Positions 25,503 to 34,697 of a DNA stretch of 64,000 bases are shown here, piece by piece; position 1 is the stretch's first letter; each line of letters starts with the position of its first letter. Source of the stretch: Chelatococcus sp. HY11. Its GTDB lineage: Bacteria > Pseudomonadota > Alphaproteobacteria > Rhizobiales > Beijerinckiaceae. Below the pieces are notes generated by a model that saw only the letters and a program-made list of their open reading frames with translations, ran no database searches and was not told the origin of the DNA. Both the position numbers and the translations under genes were made by a program. The stretch is taken from assembly GCF_018398335.1 (NCBI RefSeq), contig NZ_JAHBRX010000002.1:62001-126000 (forward strand), in the 5' to 3' direction.

Positions 25503-26822
25503 ATGACTGAGACTGTGGCGGAAGCCGTGGCCAGACGACGCCAGTATATTGCCGGTGGTACCATGTCTATCAATCGCGCGATAAACCCGGCGAAGCTATT
25601 CGTACGCGCCAAGGGCGCCTACCTCTGGGATGTCGAGGGAAATGCGTATATCGACTATCATGCGGGTTTTGCGCCCTATCTGTTCGGGCACGCGGACAAA
25701 GAAATCGACGATGCCGTTATAGCGGCCATCGGCAGTGGCGCTTCGCTGATCGGTGCTGGTACCATGCCATGGGAAGCGGAAATCGCCGAATTGCTCGTCG
25801 AGGCCGTGCCCGGACTTGATCAGATCCAGCTGACCAGTACCGGATCGGAAGCTGTCTCCTATGCGTTGCGGCTCGCTCGCGCGGCGACCGGCCGTGACAC
25901 CGTCGTGGTGATGCAGGGCGGCTATAACGGCTGGTCGGATTACGTCTCGTATAATCTTATGGATGCCAAGGATATAGTCGAGGATCACCAGGAAGGCGAA
26001 GAATATCCGTTGCGCGTAACGACCGCAGGCGTCCCGAAGGTCATCGACAAAACGGTTCGGGTGATCGAATACAACGATCTTGCCGCCGCGGAGAAGGTTC
26101 TCGCACGTGGTGATGTCGCCGCCCTCATCCTGGAGCCCGTTCTGCAGAACATCGGTGTGGTCAAGCCTCTGCCCGGCTATCTGGAAGGCTTGCGCGTGTT
26201 GTGCGACCGTTACGGCACAGTGCTGATCTTTGACGAGGTGAAGACCGGATTTCGTCATGCGTTGGGCGGCTACCAGGCGATAGCCGGCGTGCGCCCCGAC
26301 CTTTGCACTTTCGGCAAGGCGGTCGCAAACGGATATCCGCTGGGGGTCGTCGGAGGCCGGCGCGATATCATGGCGCTTTGCAACGATCCCGACCCCAGCC
26401 GGCGTGTCATCATCGCCGGGACCTACAATGGCCATCCGGTCAACGTGGCGGCGGCTCGCGCCAGCCTTCGCCGTCTCAAGTCGCGCGAGGCGGAGGTATA
26501 CGGTGAACTCGAACGGCTTGGCGCCAGAATGCAGGCGGGAATTGAAGCGATATTCGCGCGGCGCAACTATCCCACGACATTCGTGCGCCAGGGATCCGCG
26601 TTCGCTTTGTACTTTATGGATCATGCGCCACGCAACTGGCGTGATATAGCGCTTCACAACGATAACGAGCGCGATATTGCATATCGTCGTGCTATGATAG
26701 ACGCAGGAATATTCCATTTTCCGGCGGCGACAAAGCAATCAAGTATTTCGCTTGCCCATACCGATGACGATATCGACCGCACGATCGCGGTCACAGAGAA
26801 AGTCGTCCGTACGTTGGGCTGA
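25503..26822 (+). CDS. Class III PLP-dependent aminotransferase (glutamate-1-semialdehyde aminomutase-like)
   Basis: This 439-residue protein is a fold-type I, class III aminotransferase: TSTGSEAVSYALRLARAATG near residues 111-130 binds the cofactor phosphate, D244 in LIFDEVKTGFR pairs with the pyridine nitrogen, and K272 in TFGKAVANGYPLG should form the Schiff base. GSEAVSYALRLARA and the GTYNGHP stretch place it in the HemL-like branch that includes aminomutases and transaminases acting on unusual amino acids. The true hemL function is unlikely given the catabolic operon around it. It is the first gene behind the LacI-type operators. Confidence 0.88.
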   Translation: MTETVAEAVARRRQYIAGGTMSINRAINPAKLFVRAKGAYLWDVEGNAYIDYHAGFAPYLFGHADKEIDDAVIAAIGSGASLIGAGTMPWEAEIAELLVEAVPGLDQIQLTSTGSEAVSYALRLARAATGRDTVVVMQGGYNGWSDYVSYNLMDAKDIVEDHQEGEEYPLRVTTAGVPKVIDKTVRVIEYNDLAAAEKVLARGDVAALILEPVLQNIGVVKPLPGYLEGLRVLCDRYGTVLIFDEVKTGFRHALGGYQAIAGVRPDLCTFGKAVANGYPLGVVGGRRDIMALCNDPDPSRRVIIAGTYNGHPVNVAAARASLRRLKSREAEVYGELERLGARMQAGIEAIFARRNYPTTFVRQGSAFALYFMDHAPRNWRDIALHNDNERDIAYRRAMIDAGIFHFPAATKQSSISLAHTDDDIDRTIAVTEKVVRTLG

Positions 26823-26850
26823 AACCATCATCAAAAAGGGGAGGCGGATC

Positions 26851-27711
26851 GTGATCGTCGATTGCCATGTCAATATCTGGGAAGATGAGCATGTATTACC
26901 GCATTACGTGAGCGGTACGGCAATGGCCCGGCATGGAACCATCGGCACGGTCGCGGATATGGACACCGTTCACGCGGCCATGCGGGGCGTCGACAAGGCG
27001 ATCATTTTCAGCCTTCGCTACCACGACAGCGCCGGCATCGATGGCAATGACGAGGTGACCGCGCGCGCGGTCGCGAAATATCCCGATAAGTTCATCGGCT
27101 TCGCCGCCGTCGATCCGCGCCGTATCGATGCCATGGATCTTCTGGTCCATGCAGTCGAGGATCTTCATCTCAAGGGCGTCAAGTTCGGGCCGATTTACAA
27201 CGGTGTATCCCTGCTCGATCCGCGCATGGTTCCTGTCTACGAATATTGCGTGAAACGCAACCTGCCGTTGACCATGCATATGGGGACTACCTTCGCCGCC
27301 GGCACGCCCATCCAGTATGGCAAGCCGACCGACGTCGACGAGATTGCTCGCCGATATCCAGATCTGAAGATGATCATGGCACATCTCGCCCATCCCTGGG
27401 CTGAAGAGTGCATTGTCATCTGCCGCAAGAACGTCAATGTCTACACGGAAGTCTCAGCGATATTCTATCGACCATGGCAATTCTGGAACAGTCTGATTGC
27501 CGCACAGGAATATCGCATCACTGAGCGTAACAAGATTTTTTGGGGAACGGATTTCCCCTTTGCAACTGTCGAGGAGTCGATCGAGGCGCTGCAGACGGTC
27601 AACCGCTTCGTCGAGGGCACGCCGATGCCTCGCGTCAGTCAGGAAACGATAGATCACATTCTTTACTCCAATCCGCTCGAGCACTGGTGGCACGGCGGCT
27701 ATCCCGGTTGA
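26851..27711 (+). CDS. Amidohydrolase-2 family metal-dependent hydrolase
   Basis: This 286-residue TIM-barrel protein starts at a GTG preceded by GGGGAGGCGGATC and reads VIVDCHVNIWEDEHVLPH. The family's DxHxH metal motif is altered to DCHVN, so the second histidine is replaced by Asn. The later stretches NLPLTMHMGTTF, MIMAHLAHPWAEECI and IFWGTDFPFATVEESIEAL match the ACMSD/amidohydrolase-2 family, with H and D ligands preserved. It may be a hydrolase or decarboxylase. An in-frame upstream extension overlaps the aminotransferase gene and was rejected. Confidence 0.82.
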   Translation: MIVDCHVNIWEDEHVLPHYVSGTAMARHGTIGTVADMDTVHAAMRGVDKAIIFSLRYHDSAGIDGNDEVTARAVAKYPDKFIGFAAVDPRRIDAMDLLVHAVEDLHLKGVKFGPIYNGVSLLDPRMVPVYEYCVKRNLPLTMHMGTTFAAGTPIQYGKPTDVDEIARRYPDLKMIMAHLAHPWAEECIVICRKNVNVYTEVSAIFYRPWQFWNSLIAAQEYRITERNKIFWGTDFPFATVEESIEALQTVNRFVEGTPMPRVSQETIDHILYSNPLEHWWHGGYPG

Positions 27712-27793
27712 TCCACCGCCGCGCCGAGCAGGGACCACGCCACGCGTGACAGCCCGGAGCTGGCAATGACTTGAAACATGGAAGGAGCACAAA

Positions 27794-28582
27794 GTGCTTA
27801 GATTGCTCTCAGCCTTGCTTGTCCCTCTGGCATTCGTCGCGGGCGTATCGACGGTGAAGGCCGATGGTGGCGCTCTCGATCGTATCCTTTCGAAGAAAAA
27901 GATCGTCATCGCCGTACAGAACGATGTCACGCCTTATTCGTTGCTCGACTCCAACAATAAGCTCGACGGCCTCGATATCGAAGTGGGACGACAGATCGCG
28001 AAGGATCTTGGAGTCGAGGCCGAATTCGTTGTCGTCACTGGTGCCAATCGCATTCCGGCGCTTGTGACCAATCAGGCGGATATCACCATTGCCACGCTGA
28101 CGCTGACGCCACAGCGGGCGGCGGTGGTCAGCCTGACAGCTCCCTACACCGCCGTCCCTCATGTCGTGATCGGCCCGAAGGCAAAGGAGATCAAGAACTG
28201 GAAGGACATGAAAGATGTCAAGATCGGCGTGCCGCGGGGCAGTTTCCAGGACCAGTATGTGACGCAGCTTGTCGGTGGAAACAACATTCGACGTTTTGAG
28301 GATGACGCGACCACCTTTCAGGCCCTAGCCTCCGGGCAAGTCGAGGCGACTGCGCTGGGTATTACTGTCGCGAAGTCGATTATCGAGAAAAATCCCGATC
28401 TCAACCTTGAGATCAAGTTTGAGGGTGCGATGACCTATCCGACGATCGGGACGCGGCACGCAGATTACGACCTGCGGCACTGGATCAATACGTGGATATT
28501 CTACCACAAGACCGACGGATTTCTCGAAGCCATGCACAGAAAATGGCTGAAGATTGATATGCCGGAGCTGCCGTCTTATTAA
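27794..28582 (+). CDS. Amino-acid-type ABC transporter substrate-binding protein
   Basis: This 262-residue secreted receptor of the family 3 (polar amino acid/opine) type starts at a GTG after GGAGCACAAA. A signal peptide ends near GVSTVKA-DGG. Family stretches are VTPYSLLDSNNKLDGLDIEVG near residues 52-72, ADITIATLTLTPQRAAVVSLTAPY near 94-117 and GVPRGSFQDQYV. The ligand is probably an amino-acid-like compound processed by the aminotransferase and hydrolase upstream. A gap of 100 bp separates it from the permease genes. Confidence 0.88.
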   Translation: MLRLLSALLVPLAFVAGVSTVKADGGALDRILSKKKIVIAVQNDVTPYSLLDSNNKLDGLDIEVGRQIAKDLGVEAEFVVVTGANRIPALVTNQADITIATLTLTPQRAAVVSLTAPYTAVPHVVIGPKAKEIKNWKDMKDVKIGVPRGSFQDQYVTQLVGGNNIRRFEDDATTFQALASGQVEATALGITVAKSIIEKNPDLNLEIKFEGAMTYPTIGTRHADYDLRHWINTWIFYHKTDGFLEAMHRKWLKIDMPELPSY

Positions 28583-28682
28583 GCGCACCTCAGGGTGAAC
28601 CCGAAGAAGAGCAGGCGGCCTCCCTCAGTCCGAGATGCGCCGCCGTAGTGACAAGGCCTAATCCAGGGGCGGGGGCGACGAC

Positions 28683-29399
28683 GTGACCTATCAATTCCAG
28701 TTCGGGGCGGTGTTCGCCCGCGCCGAACTGCTGATCGACGGCTTTTTACTGACAGTGCAATTGACAGTGCTGACGGGCGTCATCGGTCTCACGTTGGGCC
28801 TTGGCTGCGCGATCATCCGTACCTACGGGCCGCCTCATGGGCGCCTTGCGGTGGCGACCTATGTTGAGATCTTCCGCAACACCCCGTTTTTGGTGCAGTT
28901 GTTTTTGATATTCTTCGGCATACCGGAGGTCGGCAAGACCTTCGGTATGCGTTGGCTGCCGTCACCCTATGTTGCCGGACTTGCCGCGCTGTCCGTCAAC
29001 ATTGGCGCGTATGCCACCGAAATCATAAGGGCCGGTCTACAGTCTGTCCATCGCAGCCAGATCGAGGCGGCCGAATCCCTTGGCCTGACACGTTGGCAGG
29101 TGATCCGCTATGTCGTGTTGCCCCCGGCGCTCCGTAACGTTTATCCGGCTCTTTCAAGCGAATTCGTTCTCCTGATGCTTGGCACCAGCGTCGTGTCGGT
29201 CATCTCAGTCGAGGAGCTGACTGGAACTGCCAATTTAATTCAATCCGAGACCTATCGAACGTTCGAGACTTACGCACTGATCTGGGTGATCTATTTCGCC
29301 CTCGCACTCGTGCTCAAATGGATGCTCGACGCCGTCGCCATGCGTTTCATCGGCCGGCAGAAGCCGCCGCGTACGATCGCGGGTGCTGTTCATGCGTAG
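28683..29399 (+). CDS. Polar amino-acid-type ABC transporter permease (first)
   Basis: This 238-residue inner-membrane protein of the HisM/GlnP family starts with a GTG. It has about five helices, the N-terminal LLIDGFLLTVQLTVLTGVIGLTL, VEIFRNTPFLVQLFLIFFGIPE near 60-80 and the ATPase-docking EAA loop IEAAESLGLTRWQVIRY near 123-140. It would pair with the next permease. The following gene's ATG lies within its last codons, so the two are coupled. Confidence 0.9.
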   Translation: MTYQFQFGAVFARAELLIDGFLLTVQLTVLTGVIGLTLGLGCAIIRTYGPPHGRLAVATYVEIFRNTPFLVQLFLIFFGIPEVGKTFGMRWLPSPYVAGLAALSVNIGAYATEIIRAGLQSVHRSQIEAAESLGLTRWQVIRYVVLPPALRNVYPALSSEFVLLMLGTSVVSVISVEELTGTANLIQSETYRTFETYALIWVIYFALALVLKWMLDAVAMRFIGRQKPPRTIAGAVHA

Positions 29400-30045
29400 C
29401 TTCGGCTTCAATGATGTCTGGTATCTTCTCATCGCGACACAATGGACGATCTATCTGACCGTCGTCGCTTTCCTGGTGGGTGGCGCGCTGGGGCTGTGGC
29501 TTGCCCTCGCTCGCACGGGCGGCTCACGCGTCGGCATCAGTCTCGCGCTTGTCTGGATCAGAGCGTTTCAGAACACGCCCCTGCTTGTGCAGCTCTTTCT
29601 CATCTACTATGGACTTGGTTTGTTCGGTTTTCGCCTGCCACCTTTTGTTGCCGCTGCGGTCGGGCTCATCTGCTACGCGTCAGCGTTCCTCGCGGAGATT
29701 TGGCGAGGCTGCATCCTCGCTGTGCCTCGCCAGCAATGGGAGGCTGCGGATGCTCTGGCGCTCACTCCGTGGCAGATCCGCTGGTATGTCATCCTGCCCC
29801 AGGCCTTGCGTATTGCCATTCCGCCCACTGTCGGCTTCCTTGTCAAACTCATCAAGAATTCCTCACTCGCCAGTGTCGTCGGTATGACGGAGTTGATGCG
29901 CGCCGCTACCGCCATCAACAACGCGACGTTCCAGCCGTTCAAAGTCTTTCTCTGCGCGGCGATCATCTACTTCCTGCTGTGTTTTCCCCTGACGATGCTC
30001 AGCCGTCGATTTGAAAGGCAGCTCGATGTCAGCACTCGAGGTTAA
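29392..30045 (+). CDS. Polar amino-acid-type ABC transporter permease (second)
   Basis: This 217-residue permease of the same family has IRAFQNTPLLVQLFLIYYGLG near residues 58-78 and the EAA loop WEAADALALTPWQIRWYV near 115-132. I chose the ATG at 29392, which overlaps the previous stop by 8 bp, rather than a GTG nine bases upstream. It completes the heterodimeric channel; the ATPase gene starts 20 bp before its end. The whole transporter is thus encoded as receptor, two permeases and ATPase in order. Confidence 0.9.
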   Translation: MRSFGFNDVWYLLIATQWTIYLTVVAFLVGGALGLWLALARTGGSRVGISLALVWIRAFQNTPLLVQLFLIYYGLGLFGFRLPPFVAAAVGLICYASAFLAEIWRGCILAVPRQQWEAADALALTPWQIRWYVILPQALRIAIPPTVGFLVKLIKNSSLASVVGMTELMRAATAINNATFQPFKVFLCAAIIYFLLCFPLTMLSRRFERQLDVSTRG

Positions 30046-30754
30046 CGGTGTTTCGAAGCGCTTCGGCAGTCTTCAGGTGCTGCAGGACATCAATCTTCGA
30101 TTGGAGAGGGGCCAGATGCTGGCCTTGATCGGCCGGAGCGGTTCAGGCAAAAGCACTCTGCTCCGCTGCATGAATGGCTTGGAGCGCGTCGATCGGGGCA
30201 ATATAACCATCGGCGGGCATGTGTTGAGCCACGCTCCCTCCGCGCTGCGTCGCCTGCGGCAGGATGTTGGCATAGTGTTTCAGGCTTACAATCTGTTTCC
30301 GCATCTCAGCGTCGGCCGTAATATCATGCTGGCGCCAAGGCTCGTGCTGCGATGGTCGTCTGAGCGCGCGGAAGCACGAGCGCGCGAGGTACTGGCGGCC
30401 GTCGGGCTGTCGGAAAAGTTTGACGCCTATCCCGACCAGCTCTCCGGGGGGCAGCAACAGCGTGTTGCCATCGCGCGTTCGCTCGCCATGGCGCCGCAGG
30501 TCATGCTGTTCGATGAAGTGACTTCGGCTCTTGATCCGGAACTCACCGGCGAGGTGCTGCTCACCATGGAAGGTCTGGCCCGCTCAGGCATGACCATGGT
30601 GCTCGTGACCCACGAGATGAATTTCGCGCGCAGCGTCGCTCATTGGGTGGCCTTCATGCACAACGGCCGCATTCACGAGATCGGAGCTGCTGAGGACCTG
30701 TTCGCACGGCCGCGCACGGAAGAGCTGCGCCGCTTTCTCTCATCCACCTTGTGA
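30026..30754 (+). CDS. Polar amino-acid-type ABC transporter ATP-binding protein
   Basis: This 242-residue ATPase of the GlnQ/HisP family has Walker A GRSGSGKST near residue 36, VGIVFQAYNLFPHLSVGRN at the Q-loop, signature LSGGQQQRVAIARSL near 138, Walker B VMLFDEVTSALDPE and the H-loop LVTHEMNFARSVA. The ATG at 30026 follows GAAAGGCAGCTCG and starts inside the preceding permease gene; an open start five codons earlier is not preceded by a better site. It powers the uptake system of this operon. Confidence 0.93.
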   Translation: MSALEVNGVSKRFGSLQVLQDINLRLERGQMLALIGRSGSGKSTLLRCMNGLERVDRGNITIGGHVLSHAPSALRRLRQDVGIVFQAYNLFPHLSVGRNIMLAPRLVLRWSSERAEARAREVLAAVGLSEKFDAYPDQLSGGQQQRVAIARSLAMAPQVMLFDEVTSALDPELTGEVLLTMEGLARSGMTMVLVTHEMNFARSVAHWVAFMHNGRIHEIGAAEDLFARPRTEELRRFLSSTL

Positions 30755-30774
30755 TCGCCCATAGGGAGGCACCA

Positions 30775-31950
30775 ATGAAAATTACCCGGATCGAACCGAT
30801 CCTGCTGACCGCGCCGCTTGACAGTGGACCTGTTGCCTGGTCAGGCGGCCATATTCCCATGTTCTGCGCCTGCCTGGTGCGCGTGCATACCGATGCGGGC
30901 ATCACCGGCCTTGGCGAGACCTATGGAGGGCTGTTCGCGCCAGAAGCGGCGAAGGCGATCGTGGAGCACTACGAGACCATGGCGATCGGGCTCGATGCGA
31001 GTGATGTCGGCGGGGTCTGGAGCCGCCTTTACATGGGCGGCCTGTTCTGGGGAAGGGCCGGCTTCGCTGTCAGTGTGCTGAGCGCCATCGAGATGGCTCT
31101 CTGGGACATCAACGGCAAAGCTCTTGATTTGCCGGCTTACAAGCTTCTCGGCGGCAAGGTGCATGAGCGCCTTCGCATCTATGCCTCCGGCGGGCTCGAT
31201 GGCACGGCCGATGAGTTTCGCCGGGAACTCGACGGCTATCTCGAAAAAGGCTTCACCGCCGTGAAGATCCGCGGCGGTTACGGCCCCCGTTATGATGGCG
31301 CCCGCGCTCGGCTTGCACGCGAGACTATCGGTGAGACGCGGTACTTGATGATGGATATGGTGCAGGGGCATAACCCGCGGCCGTGGAGCGCGGCTGAAGC
31401 GATTGTTGTGGCCGAGGCTGTGGCCGATGCGGATCTGACCTGGCTTGAAGAACCTTGCGCCGCGTATGATTACGACGGCTATGCCAAAGTCCGTGCCAAA
31501 GCGCGGATGCCGATCTCGGGTGGTGAAAGCTCGACAACGCTGCACGAGTTCAAGCATTTCTTCGACCGCGCGGCGCTCGATGTCGCGCAGCCCGACGCCG
31601 CCCATTGCGGTGGGATGGCCGAGTTCTGCAGAATTGCGACCGCGGCGAACGCCGCCGGTGTGCGCGTCGTCCCCCATGCCTGGGGATCCGGACCAGCGCT
31701 GACATCAAACTACCATGCGGCCTTTACGACCGCGAACTGCTTTATGGTGGAGTTCCCGACGATCGAGAACCCGCTGCGTCATGCCTTGCTCGTGGAGCCA
31801 CTGCGGGTTGTCGATGGCTTCCTGCTGCCGCCCAACGCGCCGGGGCTCGGCCTCGAACTGACCGACGACGTCATCGCGCGATACCCCTTCAATCGCGACG
31901 CGGTGGTAAGGCCTCGCTTCGACCGTGAAGACCCGACGGGCTGGCTCTGA
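30775..31950 (+). CDS. Enolase-superfamily enzyme, mandelate racemase/muconate lactonizing type
   Basis: This 391-residue protein has the two-domain enolase fold. KIRGGYG replaces the usual KxK with K-I-R in the second barrel strand, D is present in LMMDMVQGHNPRPW, E in TWLEEPCAAYDYD, E in ISGGESS, D in VAQPDAAHCGG and the general-base His in VVPHAWGSG. The His and acid dyad indicates the mandelate racemase subgroup, mainly acid-sugar dehydratases. The start at 30775 follows GGGAGGCACCA. It closes the LacI-controlled operon; the pathway chemistry is not clear. Confidence 0.85.
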   Translation: MKITRIEPILLTAPLDSGPVAWSGGHIPMFCACLVRVHTDAGITGLGETYGGLFAPEAAKAIVEHYETMAIGLDASDVGGVWSRLYMGGLFWGRAGFAVSVLSAIEMALWDINGKALDLPAYKLLGGKVHERLRIYASGGLDGTADEFRRELDGYLEKGFTAVKIRGGYGPRYDGARARLARETIGETRYLMMDMVQGHNPRPWSAAEAIVVAEAVADADLTWLEEPCAAYDYDGYAKVRAKARMPISGGESSTTLHEFKHFFDRAALDVAQPDAAHCGGMAEFCRIATAANAAGVRVVPHAWGSGPALTSNYHAAFTTANCFMVEFPTIENPLRHALLVEPLRVVDGFLLPPNAPGLGLELTDDVIARYPFNRDAVVRPRFDREDPTGWL

Positions 31951-31986
31951 TGTCTGTTGCATAGAGCCCGGTAAAGCCGGTTCGTG

Positions 31987-32805
31987 TCACCAGTCCGCCG
32001 TGAGATCTCGAAGATGGGCGAGGTCTTTCCTGAGATAGGGGAGAACATCATCGCCCATGCGTTGTGGGCCGCCAGCGGGATTGGAATATTCGGCCGGCAG
32101 ACAGAACGCGCCACGAAACCCAATTCCTCGCAGGCATTCGGCAAATTCACGCCATGAATAGCCGCCGTGGCGGTGAGTGGTCCATCTGACCTTAAAAACG
32201 GCCTCGTCCTCGAGGCCGTTGACACGCGCGCGATAGGCGCTCTTGAAATTCACGAGGCCGTGGAGATGGTCCTTGATGATATCGACCGCCAGGGAAACAG
32301 GCTCGCCATCCAGCGCGCAATGGGCCATGTCGAGCACAGCGCAGATGTGGCGCGGCTCGTATTTCCCAAGAAGATGGAGCAGTCCCGTGCTGCTCCCAAC
32401 GAAGAAGCCGTAGTGGTTTTGCACACCGATGGTGACGTTATACTGGTCAAGCGCAGGCAGTAGCGCGTCGAAGCCACGCTGATGGTTCTCAATGGCCTTG
32501 TGATAGCCAATCTGCATGTCGATCGGCGCCATGACACGGATCAGCGGTATGCCCGCATCGCCGCAGGCCGCGATCATGGCCTCGTCAGCGGTGCTCGCCA
32601 CGCTTGCTATCCTGAGGCCGCGCGCCGCGAAAATGCGTGACGCGTCCTTGAGCCCGCTGGCCGCGGTCTCCGGCGTGACCTGGTAGCCCGGGCGCACCGC
32701 GAGTTCCACGCCATCGAGACCGGTCGCGGCGAGCTTGTCGGCGAGTTCGGCCAAGCCCTCGGCAACCCAAGGCTTGGTGAAGACCGTGATAGGAAACCTG
32801 GACAT
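31987..32805 (-). CDS. Sugar phosphate isomerase/epimerase-like TIM-barrel protein
   Basis: This 272-residue protein belongs to the xylose-isomerase-like AP endonuclease-2 superfamily: FPITVFTKPWVAEGLAELAD at the start, GLDGVELAVRPGYQV near residue 29, GVQNHYGFFVGSSTG near 135 and HICAVLDMAHCALDGEP near 155, with further acidic and His residues suitable for a divalent metal. Members interconvert sugars, inositols or hydroxyacids, and several are dehydratases. It is the last gene of the operon with the CUT1 transporter upstream (13-bp gap), so it probably acts on the imported carbohydrate. Confidence 0.82.
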   Translation of the reverse strand: MSRFPITVFTKPWVAEGLAELADKLAATGLDGVELAVRPGYQVTPETAASGLKDASRIFAARGLRIASVASTADEAMIAACGDAGIPLIRVMAPIDMQIGYHKAIENHQRGFDALLPALDQYNVTIGVQNHYGFFVGSSTGLLHLLGKYEPRHICAVLDMAHCALDGEPVSLAVDIIKDHLHGLVNFKSAYRARVNGLEDEAVFKVRWTTHRHGGYSWREFAECLRGIGFRGAFCLPAEYSNPAGGPQRMGDDVLPYLRKDLAHLRDLTADW

Positions 32806-32818
32806 GAGCGAATTCCCC

Positions 32819-33688
32819 TCAACCCTTCAGGCCTGTCGCCGCGATGCCCTCGATCAGGCGCCGCTGAAAAATGAAGAACACAAGAAACAACGGGACCAGT
32901 GACAAGAGCGACATCGCAAGCAGCGGTCCCCAGGATGACGCGCCCTTGGACGACATCAGGAGGCTCAACCCCTGTGGAACGGTGTATTTGTCCATCGATG
33001 TGAGATAGACGAGTGGCGACAGAAAATCCTCATAGGTCCAGATGAAGGAGAAGACGGCTGTCGTGACCAGCGCGGGCGTGAGCAATGGCAGGATGACCGA
33101 CCAATAGATGCGGATTGGTCCCGCGCCATCGACCGTGGCGGCTTCGTCAAGCTCGCGCGGAATGCCGCGAATGAACTGGACCATGAGGAAGATGAAGAAG
33201 GCGTCCACCGCGAGAAATTTCGGCACGACGAGTGGTAGAAACGTATTGACCCATCCGAGGCTGTAGAACAACGCGTATTGCGGTATCAGCGTCGCGTGCA
33301 ACGGAATCATGATCGTCAGCATCATCAGCGCGAACAGAGTTTTCTTGAACGCGAAGTTGAGGCGGGCGAAAGCGTAGGCGACCATGCTGCACGCCATGAC
33401 ATTACCGACGACGGCAAGGCAGGAGATGATGAACGAGTTGAGGAAGAACGTACTGAAAGGAAGCGCAGCACCCCGCCAGCCATCGATGTAGTTCTGCAAC
33501 CTGAACCGGGCGGGCCACAGGCTGAGGTCGGAAAATATCAGGTTGGACGGTTTGACCGAACTGCTCGCCAGCCAGAGGAGAGGATAGATCATCACGAGCG
33601 CACCAGTGATGAGACAGGCATGAACGGCCAGTCCGCGCCAACTGACGGGCTTTGGACGATTCGGTTGCGCCGTCGCGGCCTCGGTCAT
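32819..33688 (-). CDS. CUT1-type sugar ABC transporter permease (MalG family)
   Basis: This 289-residue membrane protein has six helices and the MalG-family EAA loop ELDEAATVDGAGPIRIYW near residues 180-197, plus FLNSFIISCLAVVGNVMAC near 83 and the C-terminal FQRRLIEGIAATGLKG. It forms the permease heterodimer with the product of the upstream gene. No ATP-binding subunit gene is in this cluster, so a shared ATPase encoded elsewhere must serve it. Thirteen bases separate it from the isomerase gene. Confidence 0.92.
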   Translation of the reverse strand: MTEAATAQPNRPKPVSWRGLAVHACLITGALVMIYPLLWLASSSVKPSNLIFSDLSLWPARFRLQNYIDGWRGAALPFSTFFLNSFIISCLAVVGNVMACSMVAYAFARLNFAFKKTLFALMMLTIMIPLHATLIPQYALFYSLGWVNTFLPLVVPKFLAVDAFFIFLMVQFIRGIPRELDEAATVDGAGPIRIYWSVILPLLTPALVTTAVFSFIWTYEDFLSPLVYLTSMDKYTVPQGLSLLMSSKGASSWGPLLAMSLLSLVPLFLVFFIFQRRLIEGIAATGLKG

Positions 33689-33705
33689 GCTATGATCTCC
33701 TCAAC

Positions 33706-34671
33706 TCAGCGTTCGTCGCCGTAGTGCACCCAATATCGCGCCGACAGGAAAGACGCGGCGGTTGCGGTTCCGATGATGCCGACCAGAACCCAGGCCATGG
33801 CGGAGGCATAGCCCATCTGAAAATTGGTAAAGGCCTGCTCATAGAGATAGAGAGTGTAGAATAGCGTTGCATCGGCTGGGCCGCCCTTTCCACCGCTGAT
33901 AATATAAGCGGGGGTGAAGGCCTGAAACGCGCCGATGATTTGCATAACGAAGTTGAAGAAGATGATCGGCGTCAGCATAGGGATCGTGATGCTCACGAAT
34001 TTGCGGATTGGACCCGCTCCGTCGACCTCTGCGGCATCGTAAATATCCTGCGGAATTTGCTTCAGGCCGGCGAGGAAAATCACCATCGGTGATCCGAACT
34101 GCCAGATCGCGAGCGCGACCAATGTATAGAGCGCGTAGTCCGTGCTCGTGATCCAGCTTGGGCCGTCGATGCCGAATTTCAGCAGGACTTGGTTGATGAT
34201 ACCGTCATAGGAAAAGACTTGGCGCCACATGATGGCGACGGCGACGCTGCCTCCCAGCAAGGATGGGAGATAGAAAACGGAGCGGTAAAAGCCGAGGCCG
34301 CGCAAGCCGCGATTGAGAAGCATCGCGATGCCAAGCGCAAAGGCCAGCTTGAGGGGCACGGACAGGAAGACGTAGGAAAAGGTGACTTTGAGCGACTGGT
34401 AGTAACGGCTGTCCTCAAAGGCCATCTTGATATAGTTGTCGAAACCTATCCATTGCGGTGCAGAAAACATATCGTAGCTAGTCAAGGACAAGTAGAACGA
34501 CGCCAGAATCGGACCGAGTGTCAGGCAGATCATGCCGATCAGCCATGGCGACAGAAACAGAAAGGCCGCAACGTTGTTGTTGGCGTCCATGCCGACCTTT
34601 ACGCGCCGGCGGGGAACGGGATGTGCCGACGTCGCATTGGCGGGAAGTTTCGCCTGCACGATCATGCTCAT
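33706..34671 (-). CDS. CUT1-type sugar ABC transporter permease (MalF family)
   Basis: This 321-residue permease has six predicted helices, SPWLIGMICLTLGPILASFY near residue 40, and the EAA loop DIYDAAEVDGAGPIRKFVS near 215-233. The stretch LIYLGFN-like signature is replaced by DMFSAPQWIGFDNYIKMAFED, typical of sugar-type MalF homologues without the large periplasmic loop. It pairs with the MalG-type subunit. A strong hairpin lies upstream between it and the binding-protein gene. Confidence 0.92.
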   Translation of the reverse strand: MSMIVQAKLPANATSAHPVPRRRVKVGMDANNNVAAFLFLSPWLIGMICLTLGPILASFYLSLTSYDMFSAPQWIGFDNYIKMAFEDSRYYQSLKVTFSYVFLSVPLKLAFALGIAMLLNRGLRGLGFYRSVFYLPSLLGGSVAVAIMWRQVFSYDGIINQVLLKFGIDGPSWITSTDYALYTLVALAIWQFGSPMVIFLAGLKQIPQDIYDAAEVDGAGPIRKFVSITIPMLTPIIFFNFVMQIIGAFQAFTPAYIISGGKGGPADATLFYTLYLYEQAFTNFQMGYASAMAWVLVGIIGTATAASFLSARYWVHYGDER

Positions 34672-34697
34672 GGTTGCTCATCCCTAAGAGAATGGGT

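Noticed and set aside
25503-26822. hemL (glutamate-1-semialdehyde aminomutase for tetrapyrroles)
   Set aside because: Same branch of enzymes, but the gene is first in a LacI-controlled catabolic operon, and alphaproteobacteria usually make aminolevulinate by HemA-type ALA synthase.
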